From Mesorhizobium sp. (GTDB lineage Bacteria > Pseudomonadota > Alphaproteobacteria > Rhizobiales > Rhizobiaceae): 5,388 bases of DNA. Position 1 is the stretch's first letter. Each line of letters opens with the position of its first letter. The notes under the pieces were generated by a model, which saw nothing but the letters and a program-made list of their open reading frames with translations, had not been told where the DNA came from and ran no database searches. The position numbers and the translations under genes were made by a program. The DNA is taken from positions 1 to 5,388 of the forward strand of contig JAEKLU010000212.1 of NCBI GenBank assembly GCA_019509685.1, read 5' to 3'. This document shows positions 1 to 5,388 of the stretch, in pieces.

Positions 1-908
1 TTGGAGAGATCTTCGTTCGCGGCCTGCGGCCGGGTGACGAAGCATTTCTGGTTGGCGCGGATGGTGAGGCGGATGACCTCGCTCGGGATGGCGAGGAAAT
101 CCTGCTCGAATTCGCCCATCAGCACGACCGGCCATTCGACCAGACCCGAGACTTCTTCCAGCAGGCCTTCGTCCTCGACGAGGTCGAGCCCGTTGGCGAA
201 GGCGATGTTGCGGGCGTCGGCCAGGATGATCTCCTTGCGCCGGTCGGCGTCGAGCACGACCCTGGCCGCTTCCAGCTTGCTCACGTAGTCGTCGAAGCGG
301 CGCACGGTGATGGCGTCCGGCGCGAGGAAACGGTGGCCATAGGTGATATTGCCGGAGCGGATGCCATCGATGTCGAAATCGACCACCACCGGCTCCTCGG
401 TCTCCGGGCCGAAGGTGCAGACGATCGATTGCAGCGGCCGCACCCAGCGCAGCGCGCCCGGTTTTGCCGAAGCCGGCCCCCAGCGCATCGATTTCGGCCA
501 GGGGAAGTTTTTGACGATGGCCGGCACCAGCTCGGCGATGATTTCTTCCGCCGCCCTGCCCGGCTTGGAGATGTGGGCGACGTAGAAATCACCCTTCTTC
601 GGGTCGGAATGGACATGCGCCTCGGCGATCGACGACAGCCCGGCCTTGCGCAGGAAGCCTTGCACCGCCTGCTCGGGCGCCGTGGTCGACGGGCCCTTGA
701 TCTCGTCGCGAATGTCCTTCGAGCGTGCGGTCAGCCCACGCACATCGAGCGTCAGGCGCCGCGGCGTCCAGTATTCGCGTGCCGCCTCATAGGTCAGACC
801 CGCCTCGACCAGACCGTCGGTCAGCATCTTCCTGAGGTCGCCGGCAGCCTTGCGCTGCATACGGGCGGGGATTTCCTCGGAACGAAGTTCGAGCAAAAGG
901 TCAGGCAT
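1..908 (-). CDS. glyS: Glycyl-tRNA synthetase beta subunit (N-terminal part, cut by left edge)
   Basis: This is the beta subunit of the alpha2-beta2 glycyl-tRNA synthetase, which charges tRNA-Gly in the cytoplasm. Reading left from the ATG at 908-906, I translate 302 residues without a stop; the family is near 690-700 residues, so more than half lies outside the window. Family hallmarks seen: the N-terminus [20 protein letters not shown] (1-20), MRWG (141-144) followed by [10 protein letters not shown] (154-163), TYGHRFLAP (189-197), and the block [20 protein letters not shown] (251-270) followed by IRANQKCFV (283-291). From knowledge of the family, the beta subunit mainly helps bind tRNA, and its HD and anticodon-binding parts lie in the missing C-terminal half. 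The start is supported by the match to the family N-terminus and by AGGAG seven bases upstream. It lies downstream of glyQ on the same strand, but 427 bp separate them, which is wide for this pair. No frameshift is visible. Confidence 0.96.
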   Translation of the reverse strand, partial: MPDLLLELRSEEIPARMQRKAAGDLRKMLTDGLVEAGLTYEAAREYWTPRRLTLDVRGLTARSKDIRDEIKGPSTTAPEQAVQGFLRKAGLSSIAEAHVHSDPKKGDFYVAHISKPGRAAEEIIAELVPAIVKNFPWPKSMRWGPASAKPGALRWVRPLQSIVCTFGPETEEPVVVDFDIDGIRSGNITYGHRFLAPDAITVRRFDDYVSKLEAARVVLDADRRKEIILADARNIAFANGLDLVEDEGLLEEVSGLVEWPVVLMGEFEQDFLAIPSEVIRLTIRANQKCFVTRPQAANEDLS

Positions 909-910
909 GT

Positions 911-918
911 TGGCTCCT
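911..918 (-). promoter_or_regulatory. Ribosome binding site of glyS
   Basis: On the minus strand the sequence reads GAGGAGCCAAC then ATG, a strong Shine-Dalgarno at good spacing. It is notable because the 3' arm of a 9-bp hairpin in the adjoining repeat ends directly beside it, so folding of the repeat could affect ribosome access. Confidence 0.75.
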
Positions 919-964
919 CACCCTCCCCTCGATGGGGAGGGTCGGCGCGTTAGCGCCGGTGTGA
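918..964. repeat. Double-hairpin palindromic intergenic repeat (REP-like, rhizobial type)
   Basis: Two inverted repeats lie head to tail. The first is ACCCTCCCC (920-928) and GGGGAGGGT (934-942) with a 5-base loop. The second is CGGCGC (943-948) and GCGCCG (953-958) with loop GTTA. Outer TCAC (918-921) and GTGA (961-964) could close the whole element as a three-way junction, although they compete with the base of the first stem. I recall very similar CCCTCCCC...GGGGAGGG elements scattered between genes of Mesorhizobium and related genera, but copy number cannot be seen from one window. There is no T-run, so a plain intrinsic terminator is unlikely. It lies between the glyS ribosome binding site and the rest of the gap. 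Confidence 0.7.
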
Positions 965-1162
965 CGAATGGGCGGGGAATAGCAACTCGCCCGGCTGCTG
1001 TCACCCCGCAAGCTAAGGCGCGTCGGTCGCCTATCTCTGGAAATTTTCAGCTCCCTGTCGGGACTGGTCGGCCCCGCCCGTCCTACGAGCAGAACTTCCC
1101 ATGAACCGAACGCGGCGCTGAAGCGACACACGCTCAGGCAGAGACCTATTGGCTGAACGACG
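965..1162. other. Non-coding stretch inside the glyQ-glyS gap
   Basis: I find no convincing gene, tRNA or terminator here. Open frames crossing it lack ribosome sites and family-like protein sequence. The one local structure is a 14-base near-palindrome centred on AAATTT at 1037-1050 (CTGGAAA and TTTTCAG, one mismatched pair), which is AT-rich compared with its surroundings and could mark a promoter or operator. No clear -35/-10 pair for glyS (minus) or for the small plus-strand ORF at 1163 could be fixed. Confidence 0.4.
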
Positions 1163-1339
1163 ATGAAAACGGTATCGAGAACCCTGCAGATCCTGGCGCT
1201 CAGCGCCTGCTTCGTCGCCCAGGCGCATGGCACGATCACCATGCCGGGGGTCAGGCAGGCGATGCGCACCATCGGTGGCGCAACGGAGCAGCTCGCGTTG
1301 CCGGTCACCGCCAAGGCCACAAAGATCTTGATGGCTTAA
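1163..1339 (+). CDS. Small putative exported peptide or lipoprotein, 58 aa, hypothetical
   Basis: I do not recognise this protein. The ATG at 1163 opens 58 codons ending in TAA at 1337-1339. The N-terminus [20 protein letters not shown] looks like an export signal: charged residues K2 and R6, a hydrophobic core of about residues 8-19, then A-Q-A (19-21) as a possible signal peptidase I site. Alternatively L13-S14-A15-C16 fits a lipobox, making a small lipoprotein with C16 as first mature residue. The remainder (about 37-43 residues) has no motif I know. By my count 50 of 58 codons end in G or C, as expected for a real gene in such a genome, though antisense frames can mimic this. No good Shine-Dalgarno precedes the ATG, which weakens the call. 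It runs opposite to glyQ and glyS, and its stop overlaps the glyQ stop. It could be a chance frame. Confidence 0.4.
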   Translation: MKTVSRTLQILALSACFVAQAHGTITMPGVRQAMRTIGGATEQLALPVTAKATKILMA

Positions 1340-2280
1340 GCCGCTAGCCCGCCGGCCCGCGTCTTCAGGAACGCTTCGCCGCAGGCCTTGGCCAAATTGC
1401 GCACGCGCAGGATGTAGCTCTGGCGCTCGGTGACGGAAATCACGCCGCGCGCGTCGAGCAGGTTGAAGACGTGGCTCGCCTTGATGCATTGGTCGTAGGC
1501 CGGGAAGACCATGCGGTGCATGGCCAGGTTGTCGCTGGGCTTCGGGCTGCCGGCATCGAGCAACGCCTTGCATTCGGTCTCGGCGTCCTCGAAGTGCCTG
1601 AGCAGCATCGACGTGTTGGCGAATTCGAAATTGTGACGCGAATATTCCTGCTCGGCCTGCAGGAAGACGTCGCCATAAGTCACCTTCTCGGCGCCCTCGC
1701 GGCCATTGAAGTTCAGGTCGTAGACATTGTCGACGCCCTGCACATACATTGCCAGCCGCTCCAGCCCGTAGGTCAATTCGCCCGCCACCGGCGCGCATTC
1801 GATGCCGCATACCTGCTGGAAATAAGTGAACTGGGAGACTTCCATGCCGTCGCACCAGCATTCCCAGCCGAGACCCCAGGCGCCCAACGTCGGGCTTTCC
1901 CAATCGTCCTCGACGAAGCGGATGTCGTGCAGCAAGGGATCGACGCCGATCGCCGCGAGCGAGCCGAGATAGAGCTCCTGCAGGTTCGGCGGGTTGGGCT
2001 TCAGGATCACCTGATATTGGTAATAATGCTGCAGCCGGTTCGGGTTTTCGCCGTAGCGGCCGTCTTTCGGCCGGCGCGACGGCTGCACGTACGCCGCGTT
2101 CCAGCGCAAAGGACCGAGCGCGCGCAACGTGGTGGCCGGATGGAACGTGCCGGCACCGACTTCCATGTCGTAGGGCTGCAGGATGAGGCAACCGTAGTCG
2201 GCCCAGTAATTGTGCAAGGTCAGGATCAGCCCCTGGAAGGAGCGGCTGGGATGCATGTGGGCAGGGATGTCGATGGTCAC
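1336..2280 (-). CDS. glyQ: Glycyl-tRNA synthetase alpha subunit
   Basis: This is the alpha subunit, the class II catalytic subunit that makes glycyl-adenylate and pairs with GlyS. Using the GTG at 2280-2278 gives 314 residues (E. coli GlyQ is 303). Visible landmarks in that numbering: [10 protein letters not shown] from residue 10, [20 protein letters not shown] (34-53), the motif 2 region [20 protein letters not shown] (62-81) followed by [27 protein letters not shown] (139-156), and motif 3 [15 protein letters not shown] (167-181). The C-terminal half is helical and contains [20 protein letters not shown] and [20 protein letters not shown]. An upstream in-frame GTG at 2298 would add six residues. 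I prefer 2280 because GAGG lies five bases before it, because the protein then begins [16 protein letters not shown] like the rhizobial proteins I remember, and because a candidate promoter would start RNA near 2302. It is intact, with no odd residues noticed. Confidence 0.96.
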   Translation of the reverse strand: MTIDIPAHMHPSRSFQGLILTLHNYWADYGCLILQPYDMEVGAGTFHPATTLRALGPLRWNAAYVQPSRRPKDGRYGENPNRLQHYYQYQVILKPNPPNLQELYLGSLAAIGVDPLLHDIRFVEDDWESPTLGAWGLGWECWCDGMEVSQFTYFQQVCGIECAPVAGELTYGLERLAMYVQGVDNVYDLNFNGREGAEKVTYGDVFLQAEQEYSRHNFEFANTSMLLRHFEDAETECKALLDAGSPKPSDNLAMHRMVFPAYDQCIKASHVFNLLDARGVISVTERQSYILRVRNLAKACGEAFLKTRAGGLAA

Positions 2281-2309
2281 GGCGGCCTCGGAAAGCACGG
2301 AATGACGCT

Positions 2310-2338
2310 TCCCTAGTTGTCGGGCCGCCGAGCGTCAA
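2310..2338 (-). promoter_or_regulatory. Candidate glyQ promoter
   Basis: On the minus strand, CTTGACG (the hexamer TTGACG at 2338-2333) matches the -35 element favoured in alphaproteobacteria. With a 17-base spacer the -10 position falls at 2315-2310 and reads TAGGGA, a poor match. Transcription would begin near 2302, giving a leader of about 22 bases to the GTG at 2280 and almost none to the GTG at 2298. Only the -35 half is persuasive. Confidence 0.35.
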
Positions 2339-2423
2339 GGCAACGTGCCGCACCGGACGACGTTGAACGCTTTGCAGGCGGCTGGCCCATTGCCGGCGAG
2401 CCGCGGTGACCTTCTGCTCCGCT

Positions 2424-2510
2424 AATGCATGTCGCCCAGAAGTGTGCAGCGGTTCTGGGACAACGACACGCATCGAAACAAAGGCTTAAGGCGCGTCGCG
2501 CTTTAAGCCT
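2424..2510. repeat. Composite palindromic intergenic element (RIME-like)
   Basis: This element has two parts. The first is an interrupted inverted repeat: ATGCATGTCG plus CCCAGAA (2425-2441) against TTCTGGG (2453-2459) and CGACACGCAT (2464-2473). One base is mismatched, ACAA is bulged at 2460-2463 on the right arm, and the loop is 11 bases. The second is AGGCTTAAGGCGCG (2482-2495) against CGCGCTTTAAGCCT (2497-2510), pairing at 13 of 14 positions, the exception being a possible G-U pair. CGAAACAAA links the two. I recall closely similar ATGCATGTCG...CCCA and GCGCGTCGCGCTTTAAG sequences as abundant intergenic repeats of rhizobia, like the published RIME class; whether this is RIME1 itself I cannot say. 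It ends 20 bases before the acetyltransferase start, so it would lie in or near that gene's leader. Confidence 0.75.
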
Positions 2511-2515
2511 CAACA

Positions 2516-2523
2516 AGAGAAGG
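2516..2523 (+). promoter_or_regulatory. Ribosome binding site of the GNAT gene
   Basis: GAGAAGG lies just upstream of the ATG at 2531 with about eight bases of spacing. It follows the right arm of the repeat hairpin (which ends at 2510) after only a few bases. It supports ATG 2531 as the start. Confidence 0.65.
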
Positions 2524-2530
2524 TTCAGCC

Positions 2531-2992
2531 ATGCCCGGTCAACTCACGATCCGCCCCGTCACCCGGCAGGATTACGAACAGTGGCTGCCGCTTTGGGACG
2601 GCTACAACACCTTCTACGAGCGCTCCGGCCCGACGGCTCTGGCCGGCGAGATCACCCAGATGACCTGGTCGCGCTTCTTCGACGCCTATGAGCCGATGCA
2701 TGCGCTGGTGGCCGAGCGCGACGGCAAGCTTCTGGGGCTCGTCCACTATCTCTATCATCGCACGACGACGGCGATTTCGCCGAACTGCTATCTGCAGGAC
2801 TTATTCACCTCGAAGGACGCGCGCGGCCAGGGCGTCGGCCGCGCCTTGATCGAAGGCGTCTACGAGCGCGCAAAAGAGGCCGGCTCAGGCCGCGTCTACT
2901 GGCTGACGCACGAAACCAACCACACCGCCATGCAACTCTACGACAAAATCGGCGATCGCTCTGGCTTCGTCGTCTATCGAAAACTGTTCTAG
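2531..2992 (+). CDS. GNAT family N-acetyltransferase, Hpa2-like
   Basis: This is a 153-residue single-domain GCN5-related acetyltransferase, predicted to be cytoplasmic and to move an acetyl group from acetyl-CoA to an amine. After the beta1-helix region (LTIRPVTRQDYEQWLPLWDG, 5-24), beta strands include HALVAERDGKLLGLVHYLYH (57-76) and CYLQDLFT (86-93). Motif A is ARGQGVGRALIEGVYERA (97-114), with the R/Q-x-x-G-x-G/A acetyl-CoA pyrophosphate loop at Q100-G103. Next come VYWLTHETNHTAMQLYDKIG (122-141), where N130 and Y137 occupy the usual motif B positions, and the end GFVVYRKLF. The WLTHETN...A..LYDK pattern resembles the yeast Hpa2/Hpa3-type group in my memory; polyamine acetyltransferases are a related alternative. 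The substrate cannot be told from sequence. It stands alone: glyQ is divergent upstream and the TPR gene converges downstream. No dedicated promoter was found; a repeat fills the space where one would be expected. Confidence 0.9.
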   Translation: MPGQLTIRPVTRQDYEQWLPLWDGYNTFYERSGPTALAGEITQMTWSRFFDAYEPMHALVAERDGKLLGLVHYLYHRTTTAISPNCYLQDLFTSKDARGQGVGRALIEGVYERAKEAGSGRVYWLTHETNHTAMQLYDKIGDRSGFVVYRKLF

Positions 2993-3014
2993 CGCCTGTC
3001 GCGAAGCTGAAACG

Positions 3015-3044
3015 AAAACGGGGCTCTCAGAGCCCCGTTTCTTT
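3015..3044. terminator. Bidirectional intrinsic terminator
   Basis: A perfect 11-bp stem, AAACGGGGCTC (3016-3026) and GAGCCCCGTTT (3030-3040), with loop TCA, lies 23 bases after the acetyltransferase stop and 23 bases past the TPR-gene stop. The plus strand continues TTTCTTT and the minus strand TTTTCGTTT after the stem, so both convergent transcripts could end here. Confidence 0.85.
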
Positions 3045-3063
3045 GAACGTTGACGAAAGTCGC

Positions 3064-4833
3064 TCAGCCTTTCGGCGCGGGCGCCGGCACCGGCTTCACC
3101 TTCGGGGTTTCCTGCGCGGTGTTGGATTCGATCGGCGGCAGGCCCTTGAGCAGCTTCTGCTGCAAGGTGGCCAGCACATCCGGATCGGGCTTCAAGTCGC
3201 GCGCCTGGGTCCACTGATAGGTGGCTTCGAGCTTGCGGCCGACGCGCCAATAGGCATCGCCGAGATGGTCGTTGAGGACAGGATCCTCCGGTTTCAGCGA
3301 CACGGCGCGCTCCATTTCGCGCACGGAGTCGTCGAATCGGCCCATGCGGAAATAGGCCCAGCCCAGCGAATCCACGATGTAGCCGTCGTTCGGCCGCAGA
3401 TCGACGGCCTTCTGGATCATCGCCAGGCCTTCCTTGAGCTTCATGTTCATGTCGACCCAGGAATAACCGAGATAGTTCATGACCTGCGGCTGGTCGGGCT
3501 GCAATTCCAGCGCCTTGAGAAAATTGGGCTCGGCCTTCGGCCATTCCTTCAGCCGCTCATAGGCGATGCCGCGCTGGTAGAAGATGTTCCAGTTGGCCGC
3601 GGTCGGCGGCTTCAGCTGGTCGACAGCCTTGTCGTAGAGGTTGGCCGCCGAGCGGAAATCCTCCTTCGAGCCATAGACGCCGCCAAGCGCCAGATAGGCG
3701 CGCATATCGTCGGGATGTTTGGCCAGATAGGCGTTGAGATGGGCGATCGCCTCGTCGTGCTTGTCGAGATCGGCAAGGTTGAGGCCGAGCTGCAGGTCGG
3801 AGAGCTCCTTCAGCGGCGAAGAGTCCGGAATACGGCGGTAGAGCGCGATGGCGCCCTCGCCGTCCTTCAGCTGCTCGGCAACGCCGGCGAGCTGCACCAG
3901 TGCGGCATCGCTGTCCGGCTTCAGCGCCAGCGCATATTGCAGATAGAGCCGCACGAAGGGCTCGCCGCCGCCACGGTTCAGCGCGGTGGCGAGATCGAGC
4001 AGGATTTCAGACGCGCCGTCAGCCGGCTTGGCGATGAACGGTTCGATCTTGTCGCCCTTGGCGATGCGGTCGCGCAGCGTGGTGATTTCCAGCTTGCCCG
4101 GCGCGAAGGCCTCGGCTTGGTTCAAAATCTCAAGCGCCTTCGACTTGTCGCCCTTGCGCACGAGGAACGAGGCATAGGCTTGCGCATTGCGCATCCAGGT
4201 CTCGGGCGCGGAACCGCCGGACGTGGTGTCGGCCATGGTGGCGGCATAGAGTTCGTCAGCCTTGTCGTTAAGACCGGCGGCGTCGGCGATCAGCGCGCGG
4301 TGGAAGGACTTGAACAGTCCGAACCAGTCCGGCCCGCGCAGCTTGTCGATGGAGTCCATCGCCTCGGAGGCATCGCCGGCGCCTTCCTTGGCCCAGCCGT
4401 CCATGACGCCGGACAAGAGCCGGTCGAGATCGGATTCGAGCGACAGCTTCAGCCAGTACTGGGCCTTGGCATAGTCCTTCTTGTGGAAGGAATCGACGGC
4501 CAGCCCCAGGCGCGAGAAGCGCTCGACATCGGGCACTTCCTTGAGCTTGTCGGCATAGACCAGCGATTCCTCGAAACGGCCCTGCGCGACAAGCGCAAGC
4601 ATCAGGCTCTGCTGAAGATCCTGGTCATCCGGGGCAAAAGCCAGCGCCTGCTTGTAATAGGCGATGGCATTGTCGAGATCGTTGTCGCTTTCAGCGGTAT
4701 GGGCGGCGAGATAAGCGCCCGAGAAGGACGAGATCTGGACCGGGTCTTCCTTGGCCTGGGCCGGCAGCGCCGAAAGCGCCACACCGGTCAAAAATGCCAG
4801 CCTCGTCAGCCAGCGCGCACGTCCTTGCCGCAT
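3064..4833 (-). CDS. Exported tetratricopeptide-repeat protein
   Basis: This is a 589-residue helical repeat scaffold, likely periplasmic. The ATG at 4833-4831 is chosen because AAAGGGA lies just upstream and because the protein then opens with a classic signal peptide: R2, R5, R7 and R11, hydrophobic core LAFLTGVALSAL (12-23), and cleavage after A25-Q26-A27. An ATG at 4932 would add 33 polar residues before the signal and is unlikely. TPR units are seen near residues 37-97 and more clearly from 345 to 550. The last three carry NYLGYSWVD (453), DSLGWAYFRMG (488) and DHLGDAYWRVG (522). That LGY...DSLGW...HLG series resembles LbcA-type TPR proteins, of which Pseudomonas LbcA is an adaptor for the protease CtpA; a similar role here is inference only. 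The tail (568-589) is rich in proline and lysine. There is no lipobox, so it is probably soluble. The partner is unknown. Confidence 0.88.
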   Translation of the reverse strand: MRQGRARWLTRLAFLTGVALSALPAQAKEDPVQISSFSGAYLAAHTAESDNDLDNAIAYYKQALAFAPDDQDLQQSLMLALVAQGRFEESLVYADKLKEVPDVERFSRLGLAVDSFHKKDYAKAQYWLKLSLESDLDRLLSGVMDGWAKEGAGDASEAMDSIDKLRGPDWFGLFKSFHRALIADAAGLNDKADELYAATMADTTSGGSAPETWMRNAQAYASFLVRKGDKSKALEILNQAEAFAPGKLEITTLRDRIAKGDKIEPFIAKPADGASEILLDLATALNRGGGEPFVRLYLQYALALKPDSDAALVQLAGVAEQLKDGEGAIALYRRIPDSSPLKELSDLQLGLNLADLDKHDEAIAHLNAYLAKHPDDMRAYLALGGVYGSKEDFRSAANLYDKAVDQLKPPTAANWNIFYQRGIAYERLKEWPKAEPNFLKALELQPDQPQVMNYLGYSWVDMNMKLKEGLAMIQKAVDLRPNDGYIVDSLGWAYFRMGRFDDSVREMERAVSLKPEDPVLNDHLGDAYWRVGRKLEATYQWTQARDLKPDPDVLATLQQKLLKGLPPIESNTAQETPKVKPVPAPAPKG

Positions 4834-4938
4834 CGTATCCCTTTCAGCCAGACGCGATTCCGCTCCCGGCGGACCGCCTGTAGACTCGAACTTCTCCGGA
4901 CAAAGCATGGCCTTTTTGGGGTCAGGCTTCAATCCCGG

Positions 4939-4971
4939 CCTGATTTCACAATCAGGTCACCGACTTAACAA
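4939..4971 (-). promoter_or_regulatory. Candidate promoter with overlapping inverted repeat, upstream of the TPR gene
   Basis: On the minus strand TTGTTA (4971-4966), a 17-base spacer and TGAAAT (4948-4943) form a fair sigma-70 type promoter, each hexamer matching four of six consensus bases. A perfect 7-bp inverted repeat, CCTGATT (4939-4945) and AATCAGG (4950-4956), overlaps the -10 position and might be an operator. The predicted leader is about 100 bases. This is a visual match only. Confidence 0.3.
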
Positions 4972-5040
4972 AGGGTGGCTGCCGACGAAAATGTTGTGAT
5001 GACGCGCCAGCCAGCTTCGAATGCCGCTCCTGACGTGCCC

Positions 5041-5388
5041 TCAAAGGCGGGCGCCGGTGTATCCGGCGACCGCCACCGCACTGCACAGATCAGACCATTC
5101 GCAGCCCCGGCATGCCTCGCGCGTGCGCCCGGTCGCAAAGGCCTGCCGCATCGCGGCAAGGCGCGCGGCATCGAGACTGAAACGAGCGCCTGCGGCGACC
5201 GGCCGGCGCAGGAGTTCGCCGACGTCGCGCGCCGCGAGCTGGTCCCTGCCTGCCGCGCTCTCGCCCAGGCAGTGCGGTTCCGGTTCATCGAGCAGCGGAA
5301 CGCAGATGTCGTCCGGACCGTGGACGACAAGCACGTCCTCGCCGCCTGCGAGGCGCTTCACCATTTTGTCGTAGTTGGCGGTGAAGGC
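5041..5388 (-). CDS. DUF1284 family protein (C-terminal part, cut by right edge)
   Basis: The frame is open from the right edge to the TGA at 5043-5041, giving 115 residues; the N-terminus is missing. The piece matches my memory of the DUF1284 family (about 140-150 residues), whose members usually begin with a short HHLLC-type segment, here outside the window. Seen: FTANYDKMVKRLAGGEDVLV (2-21), HGPDDIC (23-29), EPHC (37-40), a leucine- and alanine-rich helical middle, and ACRGCEWSDLC (92-102). Cysteines at 29, 40, 93, 96 and 102 (C-x10-C, then C-x2-C-x5-C) suggest bound metal, either zinc or an iron-sulfur cluster. The biochemical function is unknown to me. It has the same strand as the TPR gene and lies 207 bp upstream of it, with no terminator seen between, so read-through into that gene is possible but unproven. 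Confidence 0.8.
   Translation of the reverse strand, partial: AFTANYDKMVKRLAGGEDVLVVHGPDDICVPLLDEPEPHCLGESAAGRDQLAARDVGELLRRPVAAGARFSLDAARLAAMRQAFATGRTREACRGCEWSDLCSAVAVAGYTGARL

Noticed and set aside
333..953. 206-codon plus-strand open frame opposite glyS
   Set aside because: It covers glyS and the double-hairpin repeat; its sequence is a mirror of the glyS frame and carries no family features.
1262..1281. Bulged hairpin TGCGCACC/GGTGGCGCA as a terminator after glyQ
   Set aside because: It has a bulge, no T-run on either strand, and lies inside the small ORF; ordinary GC-rich self-complementarity is enough to explain it.
901..1320. 139-codon minus-strand frame between glyQ and glyS
   Set aside because: It runs through the palindromic repeat and past the glyS start, has no motif or ribosome site, and looks like the antisense of the small plus-strand ORF plus non-coding sequence.
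1471..2316. 281-codon plus-strand open frame opposite glyQ
   Set aside because: It lies antisense to a fully convincing GlyQ, its protein is rich in V, R, H and A without motifs, and it has no independent support.
1031..2473. 480-codon minus-strand frame overlapping glyQ in another frame
   Set aside because: Arginine-, proline- and alanine-rich translation typical of an out-of-frame reading; the overlapping frame encodes GlyQ.
4880..4900. tRNA-like T-loop on the minus strand (GTTCGAGTC)
   Set aside because: The flanking bases do not pair to form a T stem, and no acceptor, D or anticodon arms are present nearby.
4834..4932. 33-codon N-terminal extension of the TPR protein
   Set aside because: It would bury the signal peptide behind polar residues, whereas the internal ATG has a good ribosome site and gives a normal export signal.
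3043..4968. 641-codon plus-strand open frame covering the whole TPR gene
   Set aside because: It is longer than the real gene, but it is the antisense shadow common in high-GC DNA. The minus strand gives a signal peptide and clear TPR repeats, while this frame has no ribosome site or recognisable domain and crosses the terminator hairpin.
4965..5330. 121-codon minus-strand frame overlapping the DUF1284 gene
   Set aside because: A different frame from the one with the conserved cysteines; its Ser/Arg/Ala-rich translation matches no family.

Overview
The window looks like chromosomal DNA of an alphaproteobacterium of the order Hyphomicrobiales (Rhizobiales), most likely Mesorhizobium or a close relative. 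This rests on high GC with GC-rich third codon positions, on GlyQ and GlyS sequences of rhizobial type, and on two palindromic intergenic repeats of kinds I remember from rhizobial genomes. The genus is inferred from recall, not from a search.

Layout from left to right: (1) positions 1-908, minus strand, N-terminal 302 residues of glyS (glycyl-tRNA synthetase beta subunit), running off the left edge; (2) 909-1335, a gap with a double-hairpin repeat touching the glyS Shine-Dalgarno and, on the opposite strand, a 58-codon ORF (1163-1339) with an export signal, whose stop overlaps the glyQ stop; (3) glyQ (alpha subunit), minus strand, 1336 to about 2280; (4) 2281-2530, a divergent intergenic region with a candidate glyQ promoter and an 87-bp composite palindromic repeat; (5) 2531-2992, plus strand, a GNAT acetyltransferase; (6) a bidirectional hairpin terminator at 3015-3044; (7) 3064-4833, minus strand, an exported tetratricopeptide-repeat (TPR) protein; (8) 4834-5040, its leader, with an inverted repeat over a possible promoter; (9) 5041-5388, minus strand, the C-terminal part of a DUF1284 family protein with five cysteines, cut by the right edge.

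GlyQ and GlyS together form the heterotetrameric bacterial glycyl-tRNA synthetase and are the only genes here with a clear shared job. The acetyltransferase, TPR protein and DUF1284 protein show no evident link to it or to each other. I see no phage, insertion sequence, CRISPR array, RNA gene or defence system. The less ordinary points are the small exported or lipoprotein-like ORF facing into glyQ, and the fact that two different palindromic repeats each sit directly before the ribosome binding site of a gene.
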